64,000 nt of DNA, taken from positions 113,630 through 177,629 of the forward strand of contig JAVSML010001010.1 in NCBI GenBank assembly GCA_038503035.1, read 5' to 3'. This document shows positions 1 to 12,457 of this stretch, piece by piece. The DNA comes from Crocodylus rhombifer (taxonomy: Eukaryota > Chordata > Crocodylia > Crocodylidae). Positions within the stretch are counted from its first letter, which is position 1. The number at the start of each line of letters is the position of its first letter. Below the pieces are notes generated by a model that was given only the letters and a program-made list of their open reading frames with translations, made no database searches and had not been told where the DNA came from. The translations under genes were made by a program, and so were the position numbers.

Positions 1-314
1 CCAGATAAGCCGCCGGACGACCAGCTCCCAGACCGGCAGCATGCAACAGAGATCCGCCTCACCCCCTCTTTGCACACCCCCCTACCCTCCTGCCCCAGCT
101 GGCCAGTGCTTATCCCAGCCCCAATCCCTTCCTTGCTGCGGGGGTGTTGATCTGCCTCCCCTGTGCCTCTTCCCTCCCTGCCCCCCCACAAGGGACTTAC
201 CAGCTGCATGCAGCTGTGTCAAGTGGCTTAAAGTCAGAACCTTGAAACGGTGTAAATTTATAAATGTCATAAGAGCCATTCATCGTAACTCCGTCATAAG
301 TCAAGGACTGCCTG
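1..314. mobile_element. Non-autonomous DNA transposon, right part (CAGGCAGTCC terminus)
   Basis: A C-rich tract (about 41-215) is followed by an end reading, on the reverse strand, CAGGCAGTCCTTGACTTA at 297-314, then TA. The same terminus, with matching inner sequence, closes the element at 21455-21939, so the two belong to one family. A TA after the terminus would suit a pogo/Tigger-like element, but the class is inferred. The left end lies outside the window. Confidence 0.55.
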
Positions 315-639
315 TAGTGAATTGCCTCTTTGCTGAGCCTTTAAGAAACAATATTTTTTTTTACCAGAAGACTTGAAAACGTTATCTTAACTATTAAATA
401 GGTTTTTCTATTATGGAGACTTTTGAAGATGGATATTGCTCTTGAATGTATTTAGTTATACACATTTGGTGTGGATCTCATGGAAAATTACCAATACTAA
501 TAAAACTCATGAAGAATGATTGTGTATAAAAACATCCAACCATTTGTGAGAGAGAGTGAAAATTTATCATGCAGCCTTCCTGTGCTCTTTGGATTTCCAA
601 TATTTGATAACTGGCAGTACAAGGTTTTGAAATCCCAAC

Positions 640-1006
640 TGTGCATGGGGGAGGGTGGGCTGCTGCTGCGGGCCTGGGCCAGGGGTGGTGCCAGGTTCTT
701 TCCAGCGGGAGGAGCTGGGCCAGGGCTGTGGGCAGGCCAAGTGACGGCTGCGCTGAGACAGGGTTCCAGGTGGGGGCCCAGAATTTGCCATAGCCAGCCC
801 TCCCAGCGCCACCGCCTTTGCCCACCCTGAGCGGAGCCCTGGCCCAGCCTCTCCACCAGGAAGAGCTCAGCACTGCCCCTGGTCCCAGCCCGCAGCATGC
901 AGCATTATTGGCCACATCTGCCCAAAAAAGCTGATTGCCGATAATGTCAATTTTCCTTTTATCGGTGCCAATATGATATGAACTGATGTATCGGTGCACC
1001 TCTAGT
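640..1006. mobile_element. GC-rich DNA element remnant with GGTGCACCGATA terminus
   Basis: A GC-rich body at 640-900 resembles, in inverse orientation, the sequence at 23500-23570. It leads into an AT-rich end at 905-1006 that reads AGAGGTGCACCGATACAT on the reverse strand. This is a hAT-like terminal style. A diverged relative of the AT-rich end occurs at 19210-19330. No matching left terminus was found, so the copy is probably truncated. Confidence 0.5.
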
Positions 1007-1853
1007 CCTAAGAAACCCACCTCACTCGCAAGAGACTACTAGCACACCAAAGTGTTTTCAGGATTGTAGCTTAATGACTGTCTAATATGTCCATGAAGTC
1101 TGGGGGGGGTTGGTTTGGTTTGGTTTGTGGGGTTTTTTGTTGTTGCTGTTGTGTGTGTGCACGCTTGTTTTGCTAAATTCATTTTGCACAGTTAATTAGA
1201 ATGAGAAGTTTTGATACTCCCCGCTGTCCTTGAGTTTATCACAACTTCCTGTTTTTTAGCTGCTGCTGTTCTAAGTGGATCCTTTTTTAACTCGGTAAAG
1301 GTTGAGACATTGACCTTCTAGTAAAGTAGATTAATAAATATAATTGCACACTGACCATAAGCATAACAGAATGAAGATTAGAGAGTCTGATTCTTTATTA
1401 GTTTGTTTACTTTTAATGAGTACTTTGGTTTTAAATATAATGTTTAAAACCACACGAGAGTTCTCATATATCCCTACTGTAGAAGTTCATAGCTGGCCAG
1501 CTACTTCTAAATGATAAGCTGTTTATAACACATCTGCATAACAAATGATTGGTTTGCTTTTAATAGTAAGTGGTTTTGAGGTCATTAAAGGGAACTGTTT
1601 CGTGTTTTATTTGCTTGCACGTCTTTCACTTTTTCTCCATCATTGCGTTACTTTTGGAGGCAGTTACATAGCCTGGTCTGTACCAGACACCTGTGTACCC
1701 AAAGTAGCTATCCATACCCTTTCTGAACATGGCTTAACTTGGAACCATTTTAACTGCATAGCCACATTGAGTGCCTGTACACAAGGATGGAGGCTCCCTT
1801 GACATGCTATAATTACAGTGCTTCAAAGCAAACTCAGTTATTCTGGAGTGTGG
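1007..1853. other. Intron 1 stretch without recognised features
   Basis: AT-rich intronic sequence with a short G/T-rich low-complexity patch at about 1101-1156. I see no exon-like frame with splice sites and no recognisable repeat. Confidence 0.5.
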
Positions 1854-2058
1854 TAATTAAAACACTCCAACAGCCTCCTGTGTCTTGTGCATCTGAGCCC
1901 CTGCACTTAAAAATGGCATCAGGGGGCACTTGAACTAAAGCTTGTTGAATGGATTTTAGTTCAAGCACCCCTGCTGCCATTTGTAAGTAGGGGGATGTTG
2001 ATGCACAAGAAGCTGTGGTGTTTTAATTAGAGCAGCTCTCTGAGCTGCTCTAATTAAA
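1854..2058. repeat. Nested fold-back (inverted repeat) element
   Basis: The left arm, 1854 to about 1939, pairs imperfectly with 1953-2029, both beginning TAATTAAAACAC when read inward. A second, perfect palindrome follows: 17-nt arm TTTAATTAGAGCAGCTC at 2022-2038, spacer TCT, and its exact complement at 2042-2058. A related 17-3-17 palindrome lies at 18780-18816. The structure is that of a MITE-like fold-back element. The family was not identified. Confidence 0.7.
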
Positions 2059-5000
2059 GTGCCACCACCTCCAACCCTGGAACATATGTAAAAGTTCCAA
2101 ATGGTTTCATGTGTTTAACCATTGAGGTTTTCCTTTGCCCTCCTCAGGAACAGATCTCATGCTGTGTAATGCGAGGAATCCTGAGAGACACTAGATAGTA
2201 TCTCATGTGCCTGCTGTGCTGTCTTCCTTGCCTGGTGGGGTAGTTGTTAGGTCAGTCATTTGAGTTTACTTTTAAAAATAGGTAATGCTTGTATTTGCTG
2301 TTTAGTCCGATTGCTAAATCTCTTTACATATTGGAAGTAGTCATGTAATGTGCAGTTACATGACAAAGGTGGTGGTTGGGCTCCTAACTATGGGGTTATC
2401 TGGAAGGATTCACCTGGTTACGGTGCAAAAGCTGGCCAAACCATAAATAAACTATTGTGCAGTATTGTATTTCCCACCAGTGCCTGCCTGTTTTTAAACC
2501 ACATTGTATTTAGCCATAGATCGTCTTTAAAAAAGCAGACAGTCAAAAAGCCTGAGGCTGAATCAATTCAGTCTTTGCAGATTAGTCTAAACTGCATAGA
2601 TTAAACAGATAAGCAAGTGAACAGACGTTTACTTTTGTTTTTGGAAATGCAGCCACATGCTGCAGTGGCCCAGGCCAGAAGCTGGGAGGTGCTAGAGCAC
2701 ACTTTCCTGCTTGGCTAGAGGAGACAGCTCAGGCTGAGGTTAGCCCACCCACCTTGCAAGGTGGGATTTGTGAGGGAGGTGCAAAGCATTGTGGGGTTCT
2801 GGGGGACTCCAAGTTAACTTGAATCTGGAGGAGGTCTGGAACAGAAGTATAATACACTGATTTAACCTGAATCAATTAAGTCTGATATTTTATCCATCCA
2901 GGTTTATCTTAAACTGGTTTCAGCCATTTGAAAGTGTTTTATGTCCACTAAACATCTGTTGTGTTACAGATTTGAATTGGTCTGATGATTTATACCAGTT
3001 CATGTGTAATTTTTGTCCCTAGCCTCAAGGTTCAAGTGCAGATAAAGCCAAAGGTCTTGTTGGTTCATGAGTTGTTAGAATTCCTCTAGTCTGTTTTCTT
3101 AATAGCAAGTAGAATTTAGAGAATTCTCTTCTGATTTATACAACAAGTAGACTTTTTTGGTGGGGGGCACCTGTGGTGTGTTTGGCCAGCTTTATTAGTT
3201 GTGTGTTGACATAAGTACTGACTTGGATTTTAGTCTGACTTGATGCTGATTCTGCAGCCCCAACTTGTGGGTGAGCACTCATGTGCACATGCAGGTGTCA
3301 CTGGTTATATCGCTACTTCCTGAGGTTTAGAGAAAACAGCCTCAGCATTCATGGTCAAAACCTCTTGTGTGTTTTTCACAGATTAAGAGAAGCTTTCCCC
3401 GTGGCTCCCCTCCTACCTATGCCATGGAACAGTGTTTCATTGTGCATTTTATTCATCTCTTTCTTCTCCTTTCCCTTAGGGTAAACCTAAATTCAGCAAA
3501 GGATGTCATTCTGTTTCCATAACTAAAGCATGTGATGGATCATGTAGAACACATGTGGTTTTCTGAACCCTCAGCTAGCCAGGTACCAAATCCAGAGGCT
3601 TCATTCTCAGAGGATTCTCCAGAGCCTTCCGTCTCTAGTGATATTCAGATGCATTGGCTAAAGCTCATGGTTTTTTGACTCTGGAACAAAGTGCGTTCAC
3701 TGAGCTAAGTTTACTTTCTCCCTCTCCCTCCAGGAAGCTGCCAAATCTAGAATGCCTTCATAGTTTAGTTACTTTTGTTTTAGAATACCTTGCCTACATT
3801 TTAAAGCATTAATCAAAGGGGTAAATAGTGGCATAAATGGGTCCTAGATCAGAAGATGTTTATAATAATGGATTTCTGTTTTAATAAGCAATTTGGCATT
3901 TTTTTATCTCTTGCATCCAGAGGTTAGCTACATGCATATCCTTAAAGCAGTGACTGTCCCAAACAAGACATCTGGGTGTATGTAGAAGCAAGGTCCTGTT
4001 ACAACAGCAGATTCATATTCTAAGCATCACTAAATATCAGGGCAAATAAATGAAATTATGATAGGCTGCAGCCCTTATTTCCCTGAGAGGTAAAATTCTT
4101 TATATGCAGCTGAATGTTGACTTGAAAAGATAACAGTTCAATCACTTATACATGAGCCACACACAGTGGCACAAATGTTCTTGGAAAGAAGAACTTTGCC
4201 CAATATAGCTAGATGTGATAATTGGGAAAAATCAAATCCCTCTCCTCTTTGCGTAAGATCCCAGTGTAACGCATTTTGGTGATGTTACTCGCCAAAAAAA
4301 ACAAACAAACCCCAGAATAAAACTAAGGAGGTGGAGGAGCAGGGCCTTTTAGGAGTCTAGTTTGTACTGGGACAGCTTGTCATAAAATGATATCTTAACT
4401 TTTAGTGCCAGAGTTCTGTAGTGCAAGATCTCATGGGCAGCCTATCGTTGTATTTGCAAAGGTGACATTTTGGGTCCTACCCCGGTAATGTCTACTGGTT
4501 GTTTTTTTGTTGTTTTTTTAAAGCTATTTCAAACACAGCTGCCTTGGACACCATTTCTGAGCATGGTTTGGATACCAAAAGCAGACACAAATGCAAGCAA
4601 TTTTAAAGCAAATGGCTGTGATGCCCATACCAAACCCTCAGGCAGATTATGACAAAGACGGTGAGAACTGTTCTGAACAGTGAGACACATTCTTTGATCG
4701 AAGGCTTTTTCACCTTCCTGTTCAAGTTGAAAAATACTTCCTGTTTTCTTGTTTAAATATTGACAGAGTATCACCTCCACTGTTAGTATAAGTCAGCAGG
4801 TTCCACAGAGCAAAAGGCAACAGAGATTCTTCCTGTTAAAGGAGTCTTCAGAATTTATATTTAACATCAGCTGTATATCTGACAGGTCAGAGAGTAGCAT
4901 AGCCAGGAATCTTAATTCTTAGTTCTGCCTCTTACCAATTTGCCCTTTTGCTTTTCACTATCAGAAGCGTACATGTAGAAAAAGATGAAGATAAAAAAAA

Positions 5001-5255
5001 ATTATGCACTGTGTACAGTTAATGTACCAAAAATATCCAGACTGATGGGGGAGGGGAAAAGAGAGAGGTTATGAAGTAGTTTGTTTTACATACCACATAC
5101 CACTTCCAGGGGTTTTATACGCAGTGCAGAAAATGCAATCAAGTAATGTTAAAATAAAATTAAAAACTAAAAATAAAAGTAACACTGGCACCCTCATGCT
5201 TGTTTTCTTTTTTCTTTGTTTGTTTTTGCTGCAGCTGTGGTGCAAATGAAAGTAT
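2059..5255. other. Intron 1 stretch without recognised features
   Basis: About 3.2 kb of ordinary intronic sequence of mixed composition, with short A-rich and T-rich runs. No convincing exon, RNA gene or mobile element was recognised on either strand. Short open frames here show no family resemblance. Confidence 0.5.
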
Positions 5256-6740
5256 GCAGTAGGCCTGTGCGAATAGGGAAATATTTTATTTGGATTCAGC
5301 CAACTCAGAGGACAGTTATTCGATTCAGAGATTTGAATCACTGTCCTGAATCGGTTTGGCCGAATTGGCTTTGGAAGATTTAGCGCTGATTCAGAGAGAT
5401 TTGGATTGGCCCAGGAGAGGCAGGCACAGCCAAGTGGCTGCAGGTTCTCCTGTGGCTCATCGTACTGTGCCTGCCTCTCCCTAAGTGTGGGGAGCCACGA
5501 GAGAAACCCCCATGGCTGCCCTGCTGACCCCAGCTCCAGCCTAGTCCCGGAACATTAATTAAAAAAAAAAAAAAAAAAAGCCCCGCACTCACTGGTTGCA
5601 GGAGCAGTGACTGGGGCCTCTGAGGCCTCATGGCAGAGCCCCTGTACACTGCAGAGCAGTGGGGGGTCAGCAGGAATCACCCCCCACATGACCCCCCCTG
5701 GCTGGCACCGTGCGGCAGATGCCTGATGACATGGGTGCAGCATAGCTTGGCAAGGTGTCGTAGGCTGTCTGAGAGCTAGGGCTGCTGGGGTTGAGCACTA
5801 CTGGACTCCAGCTGACTGCTAGAGCTGCCCCAGCTCCCAGAGTGCGCAGCGCCTTGCTGAGCTGTGCTGCACCTGTGTCATGGGGCAGCTGCCGCGTGGG
5901 TGCCAGGCGGGTCGCTGCCCTGTGCTATGTTGGGGGGGGCTCTGCCACGAGCACCCAGAGGCCCCAATTACCGCTCCTGCCGCTGGTGAACGTGGAGCTT
6001 TTTTCTTTTTCTTTCTTTTTTTTTTTTTTAAGTGCTGGGAAGCTGGGCCGGGCCATGGGGGACTTTTCACACAGCTCCTCTGATGTGCCTGCCTCTACCC
6101 CAACTGGGGGAGCTGCAGGGACTCTCCCCTGTAGCCGCTTGCCCAGCTGGTGCTGGAGGGGCATGATGCAAATGCAGCTTGCTCCAGGAAGCAGCAGGGC
6201 ATAGCCCTTGTTTACAGCACTGCTGCACCCACATCAGCACTGAGAGTCAAGGTTCTGTCTTGTCACCGCTTGCCAGCTGGCATGGAAAAATATGGGCACA
6301 GCAGCTCTGGGAGTGGACTGTGCCCTACTGCCACTTGCCCCCTTCCACCTGGAGCAAGCTGTGCCCACATCTTGCCCCTCTCCCTGCCCTGGCTGGGCAA
6401 GCAGCAGCAGGGCAGAGCCCCCATGCCCAGCTCTGCTGCGCCCGCATCCCGTGCCCCCCCACCCCCCCCCCAGTAACGTGCCCCCCACCCTGGCAGCTTG
6501 TCCCAGCCCCAATCCGTCCCTCCCCCATGCCCCTTCCCTTCCCCCAACCCCAACAGACTTACCAGCTACAGGCAACTATCAGCTGCCTGTTTAGTCTATG
6601 GCCGAATCAGCCAAAGCTTTTCCAAATCGATTCAGATGCTTCAAATTGATTTAAAGCTTTTATTTGGTCTCCCAATTTGATTTGGATTCAGAGGATTCAG
6701 CCCTCTAATTGGGCCGAATCTCCTCTGAATTGAATCAGCT
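5256..6740. mobile_element. GC-rich DNA element with TGTGCGAATAG end and internal fold-back
   Basis: The left end at about 5260 reads TAGGCCTGTGCGAATAGGG, followed by repeated GATTCAGAG-like motifs that recur near 6660-6735. The interior is GC-rich. Segments 5410-5650 and 5930-6150 are imperfect inverted repeats of each other, each with an A or T homopolymer (5561-5579, about 6008-6030). The stretch at 6490-6575 resembles the C-rich core at 100-215. A complementary right terminus was not found, so the right boundary is approximate. Confidence 0.6.
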
Positions 6741-6835
6741 ACCAAAGCGTCATACATCCTAGTATACAGGTCTTAGAAGTCAGATATTTGCCCAAACTGA
6801 TGAAGATGGCTGCTGATATTCATTTTGTGATACTG

Positions 6836-7970
6836 CCTAGCTGCCCAGGTTGGGAACAGGGACTCCCCCAATGCCTGCTGGTCCCCCCTGACTAGTTTGT
6901 AACAGGCCACTAGATCCCCCCTCAGCCTTCTCTTGTGGAGGCTGAACTGGTTCTTGTAGGACGTGCCCTGCTGCCTCCTGATCATGCGAGTGGCCCTCCT
7001 CTGAACCCTCTCCATGTTGTCCACATCCCTCTTGAAGTGCGGGGCCCAGAACTGGATGCAGTACTCCACCTGCGGCCTGACCAGTGCCGCATAGAGGGGG
7101 AGGATCACCTCCTTGGACCTGCTTGAGATGCATCTGTGGATGCATGACAAGGTGCGGTTGGCCTTCCTGACTGCATCCCAACACTACCGGCCCAGGTTCA
7201 TCTCGGCATCAATGATGACTGCAAGATCCTTTTCTGCCTCTGCACTGACAAGAAGGGAGTTTCCCAGCCTGTAGGTATGGTGCTGGTTGTTCCTCCCCAG
7301 ATGCAGCACCCTGCACTTGTCAGTGTTGAATCCCATCCTATTCTCATCCACCCACCCCTGTAACCTGTCTAGGTCCAATTGTAGCCTATTCCTTCCTTCT
7401 AACGTGCTCACATCCCCCCACATCTTAGAGTCATCAGCAAATTTGAACAGGGTGCTTTTTACCCCTTCGTCCAAGTCACTGAGGAAGATGTTGAACAGTG
7501 CGGTCCTGAGGACCGAGCCCTGGGGGACCCCACTGCCCACATCCCTCCAGGTCGAAAATGACCCATCCACCACCACTCTCTGGGTGCGGCCCTCCAGCCA
7601 GTTGGTGACCCATTTGACTGTGTGGGTGTCAACACCACAGTCCCCCAGTTTCTTAATGAGAACAGGGTGAGAGACAGTGTCGAAGGCCTTCCAAAAGTCC
7701 AGAAAGACTATGGCCACTGCTACCCCTGCATCTAAGGATTTGGTGACCTGGTCGTAGAAGGCCACCAGGTTAGTCTGACAGCACCTGCCTCTAATAAACC
7801 TGTGTTGGTTGCCCCTAAGCATAATCTTCCCCCGCTGGCTCCTCGTGGACATGTGCCAGAATAATTCTCTCAAAAAGCTTACCCAGGATGGAGGTAAGAC
7901 TAACTGGCCTATAATTTCCCAGGTCCTCCTTCCTCCCCTTTTTGAAGATGGGAACCACATTGGCCCTGAT
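6836..7970 (-). mobile_element. CR1 LINE fragment, reverse transcriptase region
   Basis: The reverse strand encodes the central and C-terminal part of a CR1 reverse transcriptase. Visible motifs include FLDFWKAFDTV, GVPQGSVL and the catalytic FADD box at 7430-7441, then the HRCISSRSKEVILPLYAAL block. One frame is open from 7960 to 7184, then the frame shifts. The copy lacks the usual CR1 3' tail with TATGAAA-type repeats and stops near 6836. Its 5' end stops near 7970. CR1 copies are normally 5' truncated, so loss of the 3' end implies a later deletion or insertion. Not functional. Confidence 0.92.
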
Positions 7971-10900
7971 CTTCACAGCTGCTGATATCAGCTAAAGACC
8001 TGGCCCATTTGCAGATACAAGAAAAAGAAAAAACAAATGAAGAGCACACAGAATGGGGATCTGATACTGCCACTCCCTAGGCTACCTGAATGCTGACAGA
8101 TGTCACGTATATAAGCGAGTGAAAGGGCAGCCATTATCTGGGGTGAGGCTAGACTTCAAGGAAATGAGAGAAAAGTATCCTAACCATGTACTGGAGTTCC
8201 CAGATCCCCAGTGTAGTTTCCCCAGAAGCTAGAGATCTAGCAGGGCACTGGAAGTCCTGCCAGGGTGATAGCTTCATACTTCTTCTGTTAGGAATAGACC
8301 TTCACAGCAATTGTCGACTCACAGAAACCCCAAAATCACAACTTCAAACCTGCATACGCAGCTACAAAGACCAATACCTGAAATGCCAAATACTCCCCCT
8401 ATAACATGTCATAGGTAAAAGTATGGGAGACAAGGGCACATCCAGTGCCCTGGCACAACAATGGCAAAGAGCACCTGGTTAATAGATGCCCAGATGATTC
8501 TAGGAAGAGAGACATAAACCAAGCTATGAAGGAAAGCAAAAATACCAGAGTCTGTGCCAATCTGACCCAGGGGGAAAAAAATCCTTCCTGAGCCCATATG
8601 TGGTGATTGGCTTGACCCTCGGTAGAAGATCAAGACCTTCTCAGGATCATCTTGGTTTTCTAGTGCCAGCAGGAGCATCAGTGCCCCCAGCAGTCAAATA
8701 CCCCAGCCTTAGCTGTGGCCAGTGTCTCAAGGGCTCAAAGGAAAGTGTACCACCCCATTCACAGCACCACATGTATTATTATCTATGCACATGCAGCTGC
8801 AATATGTGCAGTCAGTTACAGAACTAGGTTGTAAGAAATGTCTCATCATCACTCAGTCTTGAAGTGTAGCTCTGGCAGTATTCACACAGAACCCTGTTCC
8901 ACTTTGGGGTAGGGTTGGAAATTTAACAGCATTCTGTTGCCTCAGTATAGCCTGCAGGGCTCAGATCCAGCCCTGAGTTGCATTTGAAACGTAGCTGCAG
9001 CCGTCATGGAACGGCAACTAAAGTCAGTTGAAAACAGCAATCCTGATTAGTATCTGTTACATTAAATGACCATTGCTTTTTGTTGGTATATGAAGGCCTG
9101 GCTAATAGTTATAATCTTGTGAAAATAGAAATGATGTTGTTGTTTTTTACTCAACCTCCCTCCTCCCATATAAAGAAAAAGCCCACACAAAAAACACCCC
9201 CAACAACTGTATCCTAGTAAAAGCTCTGTCTGGTTAGTTGGAGAGTATTGGCAGGCTCTTTCTCTTTCAAATATGACATTACCAGCATGGTAGCTGTCTC
9301 TGCCCCCATCTGCGCAAAGAGCTAGCAACCAAAACTTGTGAGTTCACTCTGTGGCCTATATAGGGCACTGAAGCAGAAGAGGGTTGTTGGCTGACTGCGA
9401 TGGTGGGTGAGAGAATGGAGACCACAGGGAAGAAGTCTGAATGGTGAGCACAGAATGCTGCTGTGGCCTGCCACATACCTACACAATTAAGTTCTTCCAC
9501 AGCAGTAAAAAAGGAACTTACACTGAGGGATAGTACAAGAGGCCTGGAGGAGAAAGGGTATGGTCCCAGGTACTGCAGCGTTTGCTGTCACTTGTGCTTC
9601 AAGATATGTCTTCAGTGGATTTGAAACAGCATGTAGTTTGTACTGCATATTTAATGCTATATTTCTGCCCACAACTCGAGAAAGCAAATTACTTACGAAG
9701 CAAAGAGAAGGCATGTGAGCTCAGCAAGCTGCTGCTCCTGTTGCTACTGGGTGTGCAGTTTTTGTTAAAGGAATAAGTTTTAGTTTTAAGATGCAGGCAT
9801 TAGCAGTAGACAGCCAGGAAGCCCTGTTGGTGATATGACCTGTAGGCCAGAATAATCCATTGCATCCTGTAGTATGGTTAAAATCAATGTCTTAAACAGT
9901 ACAAGTTATATTTAGCCTTGCCAGCTAACCTAAATGTTGCTGTGTGTTCCTAGAGTGCAGCTATTCCAAGGATGCAATATGACATGCCAGGACATGTTGC
10001 AGAAAAGGAGAAAGTTTACCATCTTGTGTATCCAGAATAAAAGTGAGATACTCATTCTGATTTGAAAGAATGGCTGGCTTCTCTGGGCACCAAGCCCAAT
10101 TTAAGTTTGGAGAGAGATTGAAGTTTGCAGTATCCCAAACAGGGTATCCAAAGATAGAAGACTTACAGTAGATTAAATCCTAACCTTTCCTATGTATCTA
10201 GTTTTGGGGGTTTTTTTATTTTCCTGGAACTTCTTGCCCTGATCTTGTTTGGCAAATGACAAATTTTGCTGCTTTTATAATGATAGCAGACTGGTGATCT
10301 TTCTCTGCTGCTCCACAAGAGCCTGGGCCTCGGGGGTTAAGGCCTGAGCTCTTGCAACAGTAAGTTATGTGTGTGTCCTGTTAGGAATTCTCCCTTATGG
10401 CACAGTGATTGTGTTGGTCTTCATGACTCTGATTGGATCCAAGGCCATTGTACTGCTGTCCATACAGCTGCATTGCCCACCTTAGGTTTTTGCACCTCAG
10501 TTGAAGCCTGCTGATCTGGGGGCATCAATTATCTCTCAGTTCCTGGTGTTAGGTCCAGCCCCCCAACTTCTGTGAAACTGAAGTTAGCATTGTTTGTGGG
10601 TCTGTAACCTCTTTCCGAGCCCAGGGCTCGAGAGCAGAGATCCATTCTGTGAAGGGGAACCAATCATTGCCGCAAGTAAGAAGGACTTGCAGGAGACAGA
10701 GGGAGCCAGGGAGAGCTCTGCCCTCCCCACAAACCACAAGAATCGGAGTCTCCTGAGAAGAGTGAGATTAAGCATGTCCTAGGACCTAGGTCACTAGCTG
10801 TTCTTCAAGACCTGCAGCTCCATGACTAGAATTACTGATTCCTTGGCTCAGATTCTTTTCCTTGCTTTCCAGCTGTGCTATCCCTGGAGGGGTATAATGA

Positions 10901-11378
10901 GAAGCCTGGAGTGTTCCAGGGCAAGTGGGCTGTGGAGCAGTCTCTGCAAGGAGTAGTAACACCCCACATCTCACAAAAAAGGGCTTCTGGGTGTCTGGTA
11001 AGAGGTCTGAGCTCAGAAGGGTACCTTACCATCACAGGGACTGGGTTTCCCCTAACAGATCCAGCTGAGTGGTATCCTGGACTCAAGTGAGTGGGTTCAT
11101 TGAAAACAAAAGAAGGCCATCCAGAGGAGTCCAGTTTGGACCATGATCTTGTCCCCTAAGGAGCAGTGTAGACTGCCATTTAATACTGATCCCCCTTTGC
11201 CTGGAATGGTTGCTGCATTGGACAGCTTGGAAGGAAGTCTTGTCATGTGTTTCTGCTGACAAGACATAAAAATGTTTGTAGGTTGAAAGGGAAGTCCAGG
11301 AAATGTGAAGTCAGGAGATGCCACTGCAGTGTTGGGCCTCCAGCAAACGCTCTGGGAAGAGCATAACTAATTCTATAT
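7971..11378. other. Intron 1 stretch without recognised features
   Basis: About 3.4 kb with no recognised exon, RNA or dispersed repeat. The short open frames have no family resemblance or supporting splice signals. Confidence 0.5.
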
Positions 11379-11567
11379 CAAGGGCGGGCAATTATTTTGG
11401 GCAGAAGGACCACTTTCTGAGTTTTGACAAACCATCAAGGGCTGCGTGACAGGCAGCCCACGGCAGATAAGTATTAATTTTCTAAATTTTTTAGGGGCCC
11501 TTGCAGGCTGGATAGAATGGCCTGGCGGGCTGCATCTGGCCCATGGGCCACATTTTGCCTGCCCCTG
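11379..11567. mobile_element. Short hAT-like MITE (189 bp)
   Basis: Imperfect terminal inverted repeats: CAAGGGCGGGCAATTATTTT at the left and, reading inward from the right, CAGGGGCAGGCAAAATGTGG. Flanking octamers are ttctatat and ttcttaat (6 of 8 match), fitting a decayed 8-bp hAT target duplication. The first 70 nt and the last 50 nt match the larger element at 16192-17237, so this is an internally deleted relative. Confidence 0.75.
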
Positions 11568-12457
11568 TTCTTAATGTACCTTCTGGCTTCCCTTAGGATC
11601 ATGCCTAGCCAGCTGCAGGACCAGTCTCACACTTGCTTCTTGCAGCACAGGTTTTTTAACTCCTAACTATGTAGAGAGAATGGGAATGGTGGACCTGGTT
11701 GACATGTGAGCCCACTGCCTTTAAAGGGCCACTTCTGCCAGCTCTGTGGAATGGCTGAAGGAGAATGAGCTAGTTTGAGCTCTGGATGCCAGTGAGCCAA
11801 TGAAGGGAAAACTTAAACTTGTAGTTGATTATGTCACAAGGGCTGTGGGAGGTTCCCCACCCAACTGGCTCTGGGCTCAGTTTTCATCTCACTACAGCAC
11901 TGAACAGTGGCCAGAGCGGCTTGTCTGCAGCACAAAAGAGTATAAGGGGTATATTTTAAACACCATACATAATATTATTCAAATGACTGCAGAAAACAGT
12001 GGCACTTGGGATTTTTGTGGGAGGAAGGGGTTGGGGTTTTTTTTGTTTGTCTCTGGTCCTGACTCACTGTCACTAGCAACTTTCATGCTCTTGTGAAAGA
12101 ATAGTTTGAGCAGGCCTCTATGCCCCAGAACTGTAGCAGTCCTGTTGGGATGGTTTCTGCAGAATGCTGCTGTCTGAAATGTTACATGCTTGATTCTAGG
12201 CATCAGTAAGCCTAGGGAAGCTCAGTGGCTTCGGAGAGAGGACAGCAAAACATGTGTCACCCAAGGCTCAGGTTTACACTGTTGCTTCATCCTCATGTTC
12301 TCGCAGTTTCTCCCCAGTTCTTCCCTTGCTCACTCATTTATGCTCTGAGGTACTTGTTCCCACTGTCACATCTGGCCCTGCCAGATTGTACTAAATTCTT
12401 GGTAGTTGTTTCATTGTACCCACTCTGTACCCCATCACAGTCCTGTGCTGCATAGGG
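11568..12457. other. Intron 1 stretch without recognised features
   Basis: Nothing recognised beyond short low-complexity runs. Open frames here have no family resemblance. Confidence 0.45.
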
